Source: Alphaproteobacteria bacterium
Lineage (GTDB): Bacteria > Pseudomonadota > Alphaproteobacteria > DSM-16000 > Inquilinaceae
NCBI GenBank assembly: GCA_028277405.1
Contig: JANQGH010000098.1
Span: 223,922-287,921, forward strand
Reading direction: 5' to 3'
Length of the DNA: 64,000 bases
The position numbers and the translations under genes are program-made. The notes below the pieces were generated by a model. It was not told the DNA's origin. It saw only the letters and a program-made list of their open reading frames with translations, and did no database searches. Numbering within the stretch: position 1 is the stretch's first letter; each line of letters begins with the position of its first letter. Below, piece by piece: positions 1 through 8,354 of the stretch.

Positions 1-558
1 GCCGTCGAGACGGGCTAGGGCCGCGGCAATCGCTGCGGCCCGATCGGATTCGGCCAGCGCCAACGAATCCGCCGGGGCGGTGGCCGCTACGTTCACGTCG
101 GGCATGAACAGCGCCCGGCCAGTCGCAATCTCCTCTGCCGTCAGGTCCGTCCGCCAAGTCATGTTGCGCGCGATACTGATGAGCGCCGCTGAGTCGGCGC
201 CCCAATCGCCCGGCACGGCAAGCGCGTGGGCCATGAAGTTGCCCCACTTCCCCCGAGCCCCATCGGCCAGGTAGACCTGTCCGACGTAGCGCGTACAGAT
301 CACCAAACCGAAACCGCCCGGTGCATTTGGTATGATCCGCGTCGTTACCGGACAGTGGGTCTTGATTTCCTCGGGGCTGGGCTGCGAGGGGACTCCGAGC
401 GGCGGCGTGTAGCCGATGTGTCCGGCGAGGAAAGCCGTCAGCTCCGGATCGACCCCGCCCTCTGGCAGGCCAACGAACTGGAACCCGGCTCGGTCCTCGT
501 GTCCGAACGGGGCGGCGGTATAAAGGAATGACTTTGCACGCACCGGGGTTTCGGCCAT
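1..558 (-). CDS. GAP1-like GTPase-associated protein, N-terminal part (runs off window)
   Basis: The first 186 codons of a longer protein that leaves the window at its left edge without a stop. It begins at an ATG two bases after the GTPase gene stop, so the two are translationally coupled. Near residues 12-32 it has the pattern SFLYTA..G....AGFQFVG..EG, which I associate with the GAP1 N-terminal domain (type 2) of GTPase-associated conflict systems; this is recalled from family descriptions, not searched. No signal peptide or membrane helix is visible in the part present. In such systems the GAP1 protein is thought to partner the adjacent GTPase, possibly as sensor or regulator. The neighbours (GTPase, small membrane protein) support the call. 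Middle and C-terminal domains would lie outside the window. Confidence 0.6.
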   Translation of the reverse strand, partial: MAETPVRAKSFLYTAAPFGHEDRAGFQFVGLPEGGVDPELTAFLAGHIGYTPPLGVPSQPSPEEIKTHCPVTTRIIPNAPGGFGLVICTRYVGQVYLADGARGKWGNFMAHALAVPGDWGADSAALISIARNMTWRTDLTAEEIATGRALFMPDVNVAATAPADSLALAESDRAAAIAAALARLDG

Positions 559-560
559 GC

Positions 561-1835
561 CTAAGCACCCCCCTGCTTTAGAACTCCGGTGCGGATCATC
601 AGCCACAGCAGCGGGTCGGCAACGCGCAGCGGATCCAGCTTGGTCAGCTTGAGCGTCCGCGGGTCCGGGGAGGCGCCGAGCGCTGACACCGCGAAGAAGC
701 CGACGCGATCAGGGCCGAAGGCCGACTGTGCGACGTTGCAGAAGTTTCCGCCGCCGCGCTTGCGGATCAGCGTCTCAATTTCGCTGGATAAGACGCGGAA
801 ATCGTTTTCGTCGAAGCCCCGGTCGTGACGTGGCTGTGTCGCGAGTTCGGCCGGTACGTCTGGCCGATTTGCGAGAAGATCTGCCTTCGAAATCGTGATC
901 GCGAGATAGGGACGCAAGCGCCGCATCCAGCCGCGTTGCGCCTCAAGTTGACGGCTGGCGTTCTGGAGAACAGTCGTCGCCTCATTGAAGGCGGCATCCT
1001 GTCCATTTGGGTCTAAGAGTTTCTCTCCATCGACCAACAACACAAGGCCCTGGCTGTTGAAGACAAAGTGGTGAAACCGTTCGATATTGCGTTCGTTTAC
1101 GACGCCTTCCCCGGGCGGATCGAAAAACGAGATTGTCGATAGATGTTCACCATCTGAAATCCTCTGTACAGTGAAAACCATAGGCGCAACAGCATTGCGG
1201 CGCGTCGTAACGTTCGGCGTAACCTTTACGACCTGGCCCAAATCAAAAACCGGCCTTCTGTAGTTTTCTTCATACTCAGTTCCCATATCCATATGCATAG
1301 GCCAAAAAGAAAAGCCAAATTGTCCGCTGAATCGGTCCTGCATCTCTCTTACGACGACGGATATGTAGTTTGACTTCCCAGCGCCACTGGCGCCAATCAC
1401 CGTTAGGCGCCGTTCAGCGACCTCCCCGAATTTCGAGTACAGGGACTTGTGACAGTTTGGACAGAGGCGGTCTGTCGTTACATGACCGCCGAATGGGCAT
1501 TTGGCACGCTTGCGCACGGCGCCGAGAAACGGAACCGGCGGAACCAGTCCAGATGCAGCAAATGTATGGTTCTTTGGACTTGCGTCATCCCACACTTGCC
1601 TCAGGCGGGCATCTTCTCGTTTAGGAATCTCTTCGCCCTTCCGAAACCTCTCCTGCCCCTTAGAGGTTTCGACGGAAACGTCTTTTCGTGCCACGCACGC
1701 CTGGGATCCACACGTGCAGTCCGGTTGCTTGCAGTTGCAATATCCTCCCACGCATCGGAAGACGCCGTGAAGCAGGTTGATGCGGCTAAAACAGTGCGGG
1801 CACGTCGCAAGAAAAGGCGTCGTTTTGATAGGCAC
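561..1835 (-). CDS. Zinc-ribbon TRAFAC-type GTPase of a GAP1-associated system
   Basis: 424 aa. I start it at GTG 1835, preceded by GGAGG at good spacing and lying 16 nt after the upstream stop; the open frame continues further but would overlap that gene. Residues 12-47 carry many Cys (CPHC, then C28, C33, C35, C40, C42, C47), and C113...CPNC (125-128) forms another zinc-ribbon-like cluster. The P-loop GASGAGKS is at 148-155, followed by a switch-like DPPGEG and a base-specificity motif TISKAD. This order (Zn ribbons, then P-loop GTPase) fits the double-GTPase type 2 group found with GAP1 proteins. It probably acts as an NTP-dependent switch in a defence or conflict system. Enzymatic specificity for GTP is inferred from SKAD only. 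Confidence 0.7.
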   Translation of the reverse strand: MPIKTTPFLATCPHCFSRINLLHGVFRCVGGYCNCKQPDCTCGSQACVARKDVSVETSKGQERFRKGEEIPKREDARLRQVWDDASPKNHTFAASGLVPPVPFLGAVRKRAKCPFGGHVTTDRLCPNCHKSLYSKFGEVAERRLTVIGASGAGKSNYISVVVREMQDRFSGQFGFSFWPMHMDMGTEYEENYRRPVFDLGQVVKVTPNVTTRRNAVAPMVFTVQRISDGEHLSTISFFDPPGEGVVNERNIERFHHFVFNSQGLVLLVDGEKLLDPNGQDAAFNEATTVLQNASRQLEAQRGWMRRLRPYLAITISKADLLANRPDVPAELATQPRHDRGFDENDFRVLSSEIETLIRKRGGGNFCNVAQSAFGPDRVGFFAVSALGASPDPRTLKLTKLDPLRVADPLLWLMIRTGVLKQGGA

Positions 1836-1851
1836 CGTTTCGCCTCCGCAC

Positions 1852-2274
1852 TCAGACGTCGCGACTACGCGTCTTCTGTTCCGACTCGTCTCGCCGAGAG
1901 CGGCCGGTGTTGGTGGTCTTGCGGCCTCGCCCGCCAGCACGCCGCGACGATCCCACGCTGTGCGGGGCAATGTTCCAGCGTTTCATCAGGACGACCGGCA
2001 AGTCGGATAGCGAAGGCAAAATGAAGCCGAGCACAACGCCGGCCATGTAAGCCAGCGCGTTCTGGTCCGGAAAGCTCGGCACGGCGGCAGAGGCGAATAT
2101 ACCTGCCGCGATCACGCGCAATACGAGTATGAAGTCCCGCAAGCGCGCATTGCTCCAGATGATGCGGCTTCCGGACACCGTGAACGTGTTGCCACGTCTC
2201 CACGCGATGTATGACATAGTGGCCTGCGTCGCGAGCATCAGGACGCAGCCGACGACCCCCAAGAATACCAACAC
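1852..2274 (-). CDS. Small membrane protein of the GTPase/GAP1 operon
   Basis: 140 aa from a GTG start with GGGG six bases upstream. Hydrophobic segments lie at about residues 1-24, 47-65 and 73-95. The last 40 residues are very basic and hydrophilic, with many Arg and Ser, and probably lie in the cytoplasm. I recognise no family. It heads the leftward operon, 16 nt before the GTPase start, so it may anchor or sense for the GTPase/GAP1 pair at the membrane. It is divergent from the coupling-ATPase gene across about 180 nt. Confidence 0.6.
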   Translation of the reverse strand: MLVFLGVVGCVLMLATQATMSYIAWRRGNTFTVSGSRIIWSNARLRDFILVLRVIAAGIFASAAVPSFPDQNALAYMAGVVLGFILPSLSDLPVVLMKRWNIAPHSVGSSRRAGGRGRKTTNTGRSRRDESEQKTRSRDV

Positions 2275-2458
2275 GATCGCCCCAAGATTTGACCAGCCTG
2301 CCCAGTCTATTTATTCAAGAAATTGAACAAAATCTCAACGTGTTTTAGGGCTGTTTTGACGTAGAATACGCGAGCCGCGCCTCGCCGGGCGAGCCACGAT
2401 ATGGCCTGGAACGCGCTCTGGCCGACGTGTGGGAACCTCTGGGACGCGATCGAAATCG

Positions 2459-4156
2459 ATGCAGATTAACGACACAGACAAGGCACTACGATTGTTCGCG
2501 CGCGGCAAGCCCGACGGCGATCTGCGGCTTGCGACCGCCCGGTGGCTGCTCGGCGAGGAACTGCAGGACTGGGCGGATGACCCAAAGGAGGAACTCTACT
2601 ACACCACGCAACTGCAGACGGCCAAGCGTGCGTATGACACTGGCACGGTGTATCTCGGCCATTCGCATCCCGAGGGCGGTGTACCGATCGGCTGGTGCGA
2701 CGATCGGCATCTTCTGACCGTTGCGGGCAGCCGCGCGGGCAAGGGACAGTCTGCGATCCTGCCCAACCTCCATCTCTACCCTGGGCCGGTCGTCTGCATA
2801 GACCCCAAGGGAGAGAACGCCAGCATGACGGCTGATCACCGCGCCAGTGTTCTGGGCCAGGAGGTGCACGTGCTTGATCCGTATGGCGTGGCGAAGCTGG
2901 CCTCGGCAAACCTGCGGTCTACCCATGATCCGATGCAGGGCCTCAAAGCAAATGACGACGAAATCTACGAAAGGATCAATCTGATTGCCGAGTCCATGGT
3001 CGTTCCGTCGGGCCAGAAGGACGTGCATTGGGACGAGCTCTCACGGGCGCTTATCGCCGCGCTTATCGGGCATGTGCTGACGCTTCCCGATCTCGGCATG
3101 CCCCGCAACCTGGTGACGATGCGCCTTCTTTTCCGAAAGGGGGACCCTCAGCGCGCCCGCACCTACAATGCCCAGATAGAGATTGAGAACGAGGCAGCAC
3201 AGGCCGAGGACGGAGCGGAGGCTGTCCTTACCCCGCGAATGTCCGATTTCGGCGCCCTGCTGGAATCGATGTCCCAGAACGACGCGCTCGATGGCATGAT
3301 CTCTGGGCTGGCCAAACGGCTACTTGATATGGGGCATGAGGAACGAGGTAGCGTGCTGTCCTCGACCGATCGTCACACGCGGTTCCTCGACGGCCGGCCA
3401 ATGGCTTCGGTTCTCATTAAGCCGCAGGGCGGTGTGCGCAAGCACATTGATTTCGCTAAGCTCAAGAATGGGAAGAAGCCCGTCACGATTTACTTGTGCT
3501 TGCCGACGCGGTACCTCGCAACCCACGCGCGCTGGCTAAGGTTGATGATTAACGGGATTATGGCCGCGGTCGAGATGAGCGGCACCACCGATCCCGACGC
3601 TGGACCAAAACACCGAATACTGGCACTGCTGGACGAGTTTCCTGTGTTGGGCCACATGCGTACGCTGGAGGCAGCCATCGGCTATATGGCTGGTTACGGG
3701 CTGCGCATTTGGGCAATCCTGCAGGACCTCAGCCAGCTCAAGCGCGACTACCCGAAGTCTTGGGAGACATTCCTGGGAAACACGGGCATGCAGCAGTTTT
3801 TTGGTAATTCCGATCACACCACGCTGGAATACCTCTCAAAGGCGCTCGGCGAGACCGAGGTGGTGCGGAAGGTGCGAACGATAAGCGACCTTTCGGAATC
3901 CGACAAAGAGAGAGTGCGGACCGACCGGCGCTCGATCGTAGACACGGAGGGCTTCACCAAGAGCTACCAGGAGTCCGAACAGATCATGAAGGTACCGCTA
4001 ATGTCTCCTGGCGAAATACGGCTAACCTTTCGTCGCGAAGCACGAAGGCAGGTGCTTCTGGCGCCGGACTTTCCTCCAATAGTGGCCTACCGCCGGATGT
4101 ATTTCGAGACAAGCAAGCCCGGTCAGTTGCTTGACAACCTGGCCAGGCGCTCCTAG
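2459..4156 (+). CDS. VirD4/TraG-like type IV coupling ATPase
   Basis: 565 aa from ATG 2459; an in-frame GTG at 2429 would add 10 residues and neither start has a clear ribosome site. Walker A is GSRAGKGQS at about residues 90-98, followed by the family-typical IDPKGENA, a Walker B LLDEFPVLG near residue 390 and a conserved LQDLSQLK near 425. This is the soluble hexameric ATPase part of a conjugation coupling protein, which feeds relaxase-bound DNA or protein to a type IV secretion channel. I see no strong N-terminal transmembrane helices, which full VirD4/TraG proteins usually have, so it may be a shortened or cytosolic member. No relaxase or VirB genes are in the window, so it is an orphan or part of an island. 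It converges with the basic protein gene by 4 nt. Confidence 0.85.
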   Translation: MQINDTDKALRLFARGKPDGDLRLATARWLLGEELQDWADDPKEELYYTTQLQTAKRAYDTGTVYLGHSHPEGGVPIGWCDDRHLLTVAGSRAGKGQSAILPNLHLYPGPVVCIDPKGENASMTADHRASVLGQEVHVLDPYGVAKLASANLRSTHDPMQGLKANDDEIYERINLIAESMVVPSGQKDVHWDELSRALIAALIGHVLTLPDLGMPRNLVTMRLLFRKGDPQRARTYNAQIEIENEAAQAEDGAEAVLTPRMSDFGALLESMSQNDALDGMISGLAKRLLDMGHEERGSVLSSTDRHTRFLDGRPMASVLIKPQGGVRKHIDFAKLKNGKKPVTIYLCLPTRYLATHARWLRLMINGIMAAVEMSGTTDPDAGPKHRILALLDEFPVLGHMRTLEAAIGYMAGYGLRIWAILQDLSQLKRDYPKSWETFLGNTGMQQFFGNSDHTTLEYLSKALGETEVVRKVRTISDLSESDKERVRTDRRSIVDTEGFTKSYQESEQIMKVPLMSPGEIRLTFRREARRQVLLAPDFPPIVAYRRMYFETSKPGQLLDNLARRS

Positions 4157-4560
4157 CGGCCGCGTCCGCCCTTGCCGCTGGACTTCGCCGCGGAGTTGAA
4201 CGCCCCCCTCGTCTGGCCTTTGGAGGCGCTCGTGTTGAAGCTGGCGGCCGCTCGGCCCTTCGAAGCCGTGACGTTGAAGCTTTTTGTCGGCGCAGGCTTG
4301 GTCGCCTGTCCGACCGTCTGCGCCCGCTCGGCTTTACCCTTGGCGGCACTCAGCTGTTTGGCGAAGAGCTTGCGGTCGGCCGCTGCCTTTGCGCCGAGAG
4401 GCGGCGGCGGTCCGCCGGCCATACCGCCTGGCGCGGGCGTCATCACTTTGGCCGGTTTCGGCGCGGTGCCGCCGGCGGCCGCACGCGACTTGCCAGACGC
4501 TGCGGCCTTAAAGGCCGTCGAGGCCCTCGGCGGCGGTTTCGATCCCGGTTTTCCGACCAT
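4153..4560 (-). CDS. Small Lys/Ala/Pro-rich basic protein, unknown
   Basis: 135 aa with a strong ribosome site (AAAGGGGG six bases before ATG), which is the main reason to accept it. The protein is low complexity: Lys, Ala, Gly, Pro and Ser dominate, with a PPPP run near the middle and imperfect repeats of the type SFNxxASKG (about residues 93-125). No hydrophobic segment is present. It is likely disordered and nucleic-acid binding by charge. It overlaps the 3' end of the coupling ATPase gene tail to tail by 4 nt. Function unknown; an accessory to the coupling protein is only a guess from position. Confidence 0.5.
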   Translation of the reverse strand: MVGKPGSKPPPRASTAFKAAASGKSRAAAGGTAPKPAKVMTPAPGGMAGGPPPPLGAKAAADRKLFAKQLSAAKGKAERAQTVGQATKPAPTKSFNVTASKGRAAASFNTSASKGQTRGAFNSAAKSSGKGGRGR

Positions 4561-4879
4561 AGCAAACCCCCTTTAAAACAATGGCATGTGGACCGGCCTG
4601 GGTCGTGGCACGGTCGCAGCATCGCGCACGACCTGGGCACTGTCACCGTCGACCACCTTGTCCGTCTCGCTCTTCCAATCAAGATGCCACATGCACGCTA
4701 AGCATGTAGTGATGTTCCATTAAAAATGCTCATCAAAAATCATGACTGGAGGCATTGTCACACTGAGAGGGCCGGCCCGCAGAATCTGCTAGGGCATCGT
4801 TCGATCGATTGGAATCGCTCCGCGATCCAAACGATTGAACAAAGATGCCCTATCTTATTCAAAAATAGAGCAATTTTGG

Positions 4880-4915
4880 CCGACCATTCCGAACCTCTTG
4901 GTTCGGAATGGTCGG
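4880..4915. repeat. Perfect 16-bp inverted repeat with 4-nt loop
   Basis: CCGACCATTCCGAACC, loop TCTT, then the exact reverse complement. It lies just upstream of the IS630-like fragment. It may be an insertion-sequence end pair created by a head-to-head junction, or a terminator-like hairpin; there is no T-run. Confidence 0.8.
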
Positions 4916-5050
4916 CTATCGCTCTAAGTCACCGCCGACCGTTGGGCGAGATCGGCGACTGGCTGCCATTGATTCATGGCTTCAGACCATTCGTGACTGG
5001 GTTTTGCGTTTCAACGCCGAGGGTCCGGACGGTTTGATCGACCAGCCCTG
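4908..5050 (+). pseudogene. IS630-family transposase remnant
   Basis: The frame reads TIRDWVLRFNAEGPDGLID near 4983-5040, which matches the helix-turn-helix region typical of IS630-family transposases. The sequence before it does not continue as a normal N-terminus, and after about 5050 the similarity I can recognise stops; there is no DDE domain. It is therefore a short dead fragment, not a gene. Its presence marks this stretch as mobile-element-scarred. Confidence 0.7.
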
Positions 5051-5161
5051 GACGATCATGTCCATCGGACCCGGAAAACGGGCCTGTGAGGTCTGATCAA
5101 TGCAATCTGGTACTGGACCCCGAACCCCCTAGCCGCAGGATGTCCCGCTCCGTCAGCAAGG

Positions 5162-5185
5162 TCCCGCGCGGAGGACCGCGCGGGA
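5162..5185 (-). terminator. Stem-loop after TRAP substrate-binding gene
   Basis: TCCCGCGCGG, loop AGGA, CCGCGCGGGA: a perfect 10-bp GC stem 10 nt past the stop of the leftward TRAP operon. The transcript after it is only weakly U-rich, so it may be a terminator or a 3' stabilising hairpin. Confidence 0.6.
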
Positions 5186-5194
5186 TCGTCTCGA

Positions 5195-6244
5195 TCAGTT
5201 GATGGTCAGCCCCGTGATGCCGGCGAGGTTGTCATTGAAGCTTTCCCTGCAGACATCGCCGCACCGCTCGACCCAGCCCGGCAGGACGGCCTCGACGAGC
5301 GCCTGGCGCCGCAGCTCGCTGTCGCCTTCGCTGGGATCGACGCGCGTCATGCCGGCCGGCTCGCCGAGGGGACAAGGGCCCGACGTGTTGCAGGCGATGC
5401 CAATCTCGTTCTCTTCGCGGTTCAGATCCCACATCCGGTCGGCAAGGGCGCCGATCTCCTCGGTCAGGAACGCCTGAACCGCCGGATCGAGACCGTCCCA
5501 CCAGGCCGCGTTGGCGACAGTCGCGCCGGCACCGAAATTGATCGGCAGCGTGTACAGATAGTCGGCCGACTCATGCCAGCGCGCGCTGTAGCCGCCCAGC
5601 GTCCCCGTGATCGCGCAGTCGATGACGCCCTGCTCCATGGCCGTCTGAACTTCGCCAAAGGACACATCGACGGGCGTCGCCCCGAAATGCCGCATCAGGT
5701 CAGCCTGGGACGCGCCCGAGCCCCGTATGCGTCGGCCTTCCAGGTCGCTCAGCCCCTCGATCGGGTCCTTGCAGTAGAGGATCTGCGACTGGAACGACTG
5801 GATCGTGATCAGGTGCAGCCCGAGTTCGTCGCGATAATACGCCGCCAGTATCGGAAAGAAGGCATCGCTGACCGTCTCGAACTCGTCGAGCGTCGCCGAC
5901 AAACCCGCCAGATCATTGCCGTCATTGATCGGATCGGCGCCGGAATGGTGGCCGAGCTGAGCGGTCGCGATGTTCATGACGCCGTCAGCCAGGAGACCGA
6001 ACACTTCAGGGCCCCGCAGGCCCATTTCGTTCCAAGGGCGGAAGTTGGCCGTCACGGCGCCGCCTGAGCTTTCGCCGACCCCCTCGGTCCAGAAGGGTGC
6101 CTCCAACTGCCGGCTCTGGGTCGTGATGCCCAGATTGCCAACCACGTTGACCGTGGTCTCCGGCAGGTCCTGCGCCACCGCCGTCGTGGCGACGGCCAGT
6201 CCGGTGGCGAGCGCGAGAGCAATCGCGCATTGGGTGTTTCGCAT
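5195..6244 (-). CDS. dctP: TRAP transporter substrate-binding protein (DctP family)
   Basis: 349 aa from ATG 6244, chosen because AAGGAGG sits at ideal spacing; a longer reading would begin inside that site. A Sec signal peptide (hydrophobic ALALATGLAVATTAVA, cleavage near AVA-QD) directs it to the periplasm. The body has the DctP-fold features GVIDCAITG, LEGRRIRG and a W-rich middle. Two C-terminal cysteine pairs (CNTSGPC and CGDVC) could form disulfides. It binds a small organic acid or similar ligand and delivers it to the adjacent DctQ/DctM membrane pair; the ligand is unknown. It is the last gene of a DctQ-DctM-DctP operon, with a stem-loop just after it. Confidence 0.9.
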   Translation of the reverse strand: MRNTQCAIALALATGLAVATTAVAQDLPETTVNVVGNLGITTQSRQLEAPFWTEGVGESSGGAVTANFRPWNEMGLRGPEVFGLLADGVMNIATAQLGHHSGADPINDGNDLAGLSATLDEFETVSDAFFPILAAYYRDELGLHLITIQSFQSQILYCKDPIEGLSDLEGRRIRGSGASQADLMRHFGATPVDVSFGEVQTAMEQGVIDCAITGTLGGYSARWHESADYLYTLPINFGAGATVANAAWWDGLDPAVQAFLTEEIGALADRMWDLNREENEIGIACNTSGPCPLGEPAGMTRVDPSEGDSELRRQALVEAVLPGWVERCGDVCRESFNDNLAGITGLTIN

Positions 6245-6287
6245 GTCGTTTTCCTCCTTGTTCAACGCAGGTGTGGACGGGTTCGCA

Positions 6288-7577
6288 TCAGCCGCGAACC
6301 GCTTGGGGAAGCCATGTGGCCAGTTGCGGGAACGCCAGCAGCAGACCGATCATCACCAGCATCATGGCCAGGAAGGGCAGGGCGCCGATCATCACGTCGC
6401 GGAAGGACCCGCCGCCGCGCACGGACTGGACCACGAACAGGTTGACGCCGATCGGCGGTGTGATCAGCGCCGCCTCGATCAGGATCATGAACAGGATGCC
6501 GAACCAGAGCGGGTCATAGCCGAGCGCGACCACGATCGGCACGACGATCGGCGTCGTCGCGATCATCAGCGACAGCGTCTCCATGAAGCAGCCGAGGATG
6601 AGATAGATCACGACGATCACCAGCATCACGGTCAGCGGCGCGACGTCCAGGCCAGTCACAAAGTTGCTGAGTTGACCGGTGAAGCCGATGCCGACGATGA
6701 CGAAGTTGACCAGAACCGCAGCCGCCACGATGAACATGACCATGCAGGTGATCCGCATCGTGTTGTTGAGCGCCATGGCCATCAGCGACCAGCTCAGGCG
6801 TCCGCGCGCGGCGGTCAGGATCGTCGCGCCGAGCACGCCCAGCGCCGCTGCCTCGGTGGGGGTGGCGATGCCGACATAGATCGAGCCGACCATCAGCGCA
6901 AACAGCAGCAAGGGCGGGACCGTTCCGCGAAGCCCCAGCAGCCGGTCTCGCCAACTGGCCCGATCCTCGCTGCGCCCGCCGAGCGACGGCATGAGCCAGA
7001 ACAGCACAAGGACAAGGCCCGAAAACAGCAGCGCCAGCAGAACTCCTGGAATCAGCCCGGCCAGATACAGCCGGCTGATCGAGACATCGGCCAGCACGCC
7101 GTAGATGATCATGTTGATCGACGGCGGAATGAGAATGCCCAATGTGCCGCCCGCGGCAATGCTGCCGAGGAACATGGGTGCGTTGTAGTTGCCCCGTTTC
7201 ATCTGAGGCATCGCGACGGTGCCGATCGTTGCCGCCGTGGCCACCGAAGACCCCGACGTGGCCGCGAACAGGGCGCTGGATGCGATATTGGTGTGCAGCA
7301 GCCGGCCCGGCACCCGGCGCAGCCATTGGTCGATGCCCGAGAACATGTCCTGGGCGATGCCCGAACGCAGCAGGATCTCGCCGGTGAGGATGAACAGCGG
7401 CACCGCGATCAGCTTAAAGTTGGCCATCGCGCCCCACAGGATCTCCCCCATTGCTGGAAACAGCGGGAAGAAGGAGTAGAGCTGGTCCATGGTGAGCGCG
7501 ACGACGATCAGCACGACTGCGACCGGCAGCCCGACGGCAAGCAGGCCGAACAGCAGAAGCGAGCCGACGCCGATCAC
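6288..7577 (-). CDS. dctM: TRAP transporter large permease (DctM)
   Basis: 429 aa. The start is GTG 7577, overlapping the DctQ stop as GTGA, with GGAGG upstream. About 12 hydrophobic segments are present, with the family's re-entrant signatures GSSVATAATIG, GILIPPSINMIIYG, ATPTEAAALG and ITPPIGVNLFV. It is the Na+-coupled transmembrane channel subunit of the transporter. Length is normal for DctM. It is translationally coupled to DctQ and followed after 43 nt by the substrate-binding gene. Confidence 0.93.
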   Translation of the reverse strand: MIGVGSLLLFGLLAVGLPVAVVLIVVALTMDQLYSFFPLFPAMGEILWGAMANFKLIAVPLFILTGEILLRSGIAQDMFSGIDQWLRRVPGRLLHTNIASSALFAATSGSSVATAATIGTVAMPQMKRGNYNAPMFLGSIAAGGTLGILIPPSINMIIYGVLADVSISRLYLAGLIPGVLLALLFSGLVLVLFWLMPSLGGRSEDRASWRDRLLGLRGTVPPLLLFALMVGSIYVGIATPTEAAALGVLGATILTAARGRLSWSLMAMALNNTMRITCMVMFIVAAAVLVNFVIVGIGFTGQLSNFVTGLDVAPLTVMLVIVVIYLILGCFMETLSLMIATTPIVVPIVVALGYDPLWFGILFMILIEAALITPPIGVNLFVVQSVRGGGSFRDVMIGALPFLAMMLVMIGLLLAFPQLATWLPQAVRG

Positions 7578-8212
7578 CTGCCAACCTCCGTATCGACGGC
7601 CGGCCGGGCGTGTTCGGCCAGCTCGCTCTCGCCCTCGCGGGCGATGCCGGCCAGCGCATCGGCCGCGGGCCCCCGACCGGACAGCGCGAGAAAGCCGTGC
7701 CGCAGCAAAAGCAATATCGCGGTCAGTGCAAACGCCGTCATGCCAAGCGCCCAGAACGTTTGCGGCAGCGCGAGCGGAACGGCCAGGGCACTGTTTGACG
7801 TCACGCCGCGCATCGCATTCTCGATGGCCAGGTCCCACGCCTTGAACGAAAAAAGCGCGCCCACGGCGGCGAGGCAGACCAGTGCGATGAAGTCGACGGC
7901 GCGCCGGACCGATTGCGGAAAGAGAAAGTAGACGACGTCGATCCGAATGTTGGCGCGGGTCACCAGCGCATGCGAGAAGCCGAAGGCAACCGCGGCGGCG
8001 AACAGATAGATGCTGTATTCGAAGCTGTTGAAGATGACCGTGTTGAGCAGGTTGCGGGCCGCGATGTCGCCGCAAACGATCACCGCTATCAGCAGAATCA
8101 TCACGCCGCCGATCCGCGCGAACCAAAGCGCCACGCGGGCGATAAGCCGATCAATGAGCAAGCCGACAGTGCCCATAGCGCGGGTAGCCTTCTCGGCCTT
8201 ATGTTCTGGCAT
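7574..8212 (-). CDS. dctQ: TRAP transporter small permease (DctQ)
   Basis: 212 aa from ATG 8212; another candidate is ATG 8176, 12 codons later, and neither has a strong ribosome site. Four hydrophobic helices are visible (residues about 27-50, 64-84, 103-122, 143-167), with the DctQ motif NSFEYSIYLFA and ANIRIDVVY. It is the small membrane subunit that pairs with DctM. The hydrophilic C-terminal tail of about 40 residues is longer than usual. Coupled to DctM by a 4-nt overlap. Confidence 0.88.
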   Translation of the reverse strand: MPEHKAEKATRAMGTVGLLIDRLIARVALWFARIGGVMILLIAVIVCGDIAARNLLNTVIFNSFEYSIYLFAAAVAFGFSHALVTRANIRIDVVYFLFPQSVRRAVDFIALVCLAAVGALFSFKAWDLAIENAMRGVTSNSALAVPLALPQTFWALGMTAFALTAILLLLRHGFLALSGRGPAADALAGIAREGESELAEHARPAVDTEVGR

Positions 8213-8354
8213 GCACAAGGCCCGTGACGTGGTCAAACGGTGTACCGTTACCGTTTCGGGCGTTCATGCCCAAAAGGCACGCTTCGCGCCAGTTCCTCAA
8301 AAATCTGATTGTTCTGTTCCCGGTTAGCCCTTGGAGACCCTGTTCAAGATTTGC

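Larger units (their letters stand above)
4561..5194. other. Intergenic region with IS remnant and hairpins
   Basis: About 630 nt without an intact gene. It holds the perfect hairpin at 4880-4915, the IS630 transposase remnant to about 5050 and the stem-loop at 5162-5185. The stretch 4690-4880 is visibly more AT-rich than its surroundings. It looks like a scar between accessory DNA to the left and the TRAP operon to the right. Confidence 0.7.

Noticed and set aside
5970..7931. 653-codon plus-strand frame opposite the TRAP genes
   Set aside because: Its Gln/Asp/His/Arg-rich content is the typical antisense shadow of hydrophobic membrane genes; DctP/DctM on the minus strand have ribosome sites and family motifs.
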